Of a stretch of 64,000 nucleotides of DNA, positions 63,439 through 64,000 are shown in pieces. The position numbers were made by a program, and so were the translations under genes. Position 1 is the stretch's first letter. Every line of letters starts with the position of its first letter. Origin of the DNA: Pelobacter sp. UBA6093 (GTDB taxonomy: Bacteria > Desulfobacterota > Desulfuromonadia > Desulfuromonadales > Syntrophotaleaceae); the NCBI GenBank assembly GCA_002435955.1, contig DIWZ01000008.1, forward strand, positions 1 through 64,000. Direction: 5' to 3'. The notes below the pieces were generated by a model that did no database searches, had not been told where the DNA came from, and saw only the letters and a program-made list of their open reading frames with translations.

Positions 63439-64000
63439 TTATTCCGGCTGCGCTACCGAGCCGGAGTAGAATACTTCGCACTCTCCGCCAGAGAGGATCT
63501 CCCTGCCTTTCTTGAACAACCCGAAAACCGATCCAGTGAGGGATTTGAGGATACTCGGCTTTTCTATCACCGGCTCCTGGAAGCTGCCGCGGATTTTTTG
63601 CTGCACCTTGGCGCAGCCATTGGCGTCGATCAGCGCCATGGTCACCTCATTGAACTGTTCGTTGATGAAATCGAGCCCACCCTGCAGAGCGACCCGGTTC
63701 TCCTTGGTAGCCATGGCCACATCCTGCGCCAGTGCCACTCCGTCCGCGACATTCCAGTCAGATACCAGTCTGGGGATCTCGCTACGGCCATCCGATCTTT
63801 GAGAAAGCCTCGCAAAATCGAACCCCTTGGTGGCCGCCAGGCCCAAAGGACCTGCAAGGAAAAAGGCGCCCACATCCAACAGGTTAAAATTTTGACTGGA
63901 CTCAAACCTGGAAAATTCCTGATCGAGATCGCGGCCAATAAGGATGAGGTCCTTGCCCCGCAGCAGAATCTGCCCCTTCGCGGTCTGTCTCATCTGCTTC
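63439..64000 (-). CDS. AsmA-family protein, 3' part only
   Basis: The last 187 codons or so of a longer gene that continues past the right edge. The segment has AsmA C-terminal features: GQILLRGKDLILIGRDLDQE, FNLLDVGAFFLAGPLGLAAT and LQGGLDFINEQFNEVTMALID. AsmA-type proteins sit in the inner membrane and span the periplasm, helping lipid or outer-membrane homeostasis. The start is outside the window; the methionine at 63993 is internal. Confidence 0.8.
   Translation of the reverse strand, partial: KQMRQTAKGQILLRGKDLILIGRDLDQEFSRFESSQNFNLLDVGAFFLAGPLGLAATKGFDFARLSQRSDGRSEIPRLVSDWNVADGVALAQDVAMATKENRVALQGGLDFINEQFNEVTMALIDANGCAKVQQKIRGSFQEPVIEKPSILKSLTGSVFGLFKKGREILSGGECEVFYSGSVAQPE

Overview
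The window looks like chromosomal DNA of an anaerobic delta-group bacterium, most likely Desulfuromonadales (Desulfuromonas/Geobacter-type). The reasons are a methylcitrate operon, a complex I operon without the NADH-oxidising subunits, a short-Q-loop cytochrome bd oxidase, many histidine kinases and receivers around an MglA-type GTPase and a PilB-type ATPase, a rhombosortase, and a probable selenoprotein. This assignment is inference from gene content; no rRNA or tRNA gene was recognised.

Positions 1 to about 9780 read as part of a sedentary integron cassette array. Single visibly AT-rich genes, all on the plus strand, are separated by imperfect palindromes of 60-105 bp bounded by GCATAAC-like and GTTATGC-like core sites (attC). 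The cassettes encode a protein with a HEPN-type RX5H motif, a SEFIR protein with a winged-helix-like tail, a TIR protein, a membrane protein fused to a family-51 peptidoglycan glycosyltransferase, an NYN/PIN-like nuclease, an unknown protein and a DUF1643 protein. A 1.96 kb group II intron interrupts one attC inside its core site, and a REP-associated (RAYT/IS200-like) transposase element interrupts the distal part. No integrase is in the window, so the array presumably continues to the left. A tandem pair of membrane PH-like genes and a BIME-like repeat (11.38-11.59 kb) close this accessory region.

From 11.58 to 17.1 kb (minus strand) lies prpB-prpC-prpD-aacS for propionate and acetoacetate use. 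From 17.8 to 25.7 kb (plus strand) lies a signalling block: PAS histidine kinase, 39-codon ORF, receiver-HD-GYP, MglA-like GTPase, second kinase, receiver fused to a PilB/GspE-type ATPase, and a final receiver. From 38.1 down to 25.8 kb (minus strand) runs nuoA-B-C-D-H-I-J-K, two MrpD/NuoL-type antiporter subunits with a small membrane protein between them, then nuoM and nuoN. There is no nuoE, nuoF or nuoG, so the complex would have four antiporter-like subunits.

From 38.2 to 53.5 kb are small zinc-ribbon proteins, an internally deleted macro-domain gene, an iron-sulfur protein, LemA, YqaE/PMP3, DUF4112, DUF748, a membrane protein with a TraB-like domain, a cut-down four-helix-bundle gene, a TIM-barrel-like protein, and a rhombotail lipoprotein/rhombosortase pair. 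From 56.3 down to 53.6 kb are cydA, cydB and a rhodanese gene whose in-frame UGA is followed by a SECIS-like hairpin, best read as a selenoprotein. The right end carries gltB-gltD, a small 2[4Fe-4S] ferredoxin and the 3' part of an AsmA-family gene. Intergenic spaces hold several dispersed inverted-repeat families, the most striking built from repeated ACGAAG words, with seven copies of which five lie inside the nuo operon.
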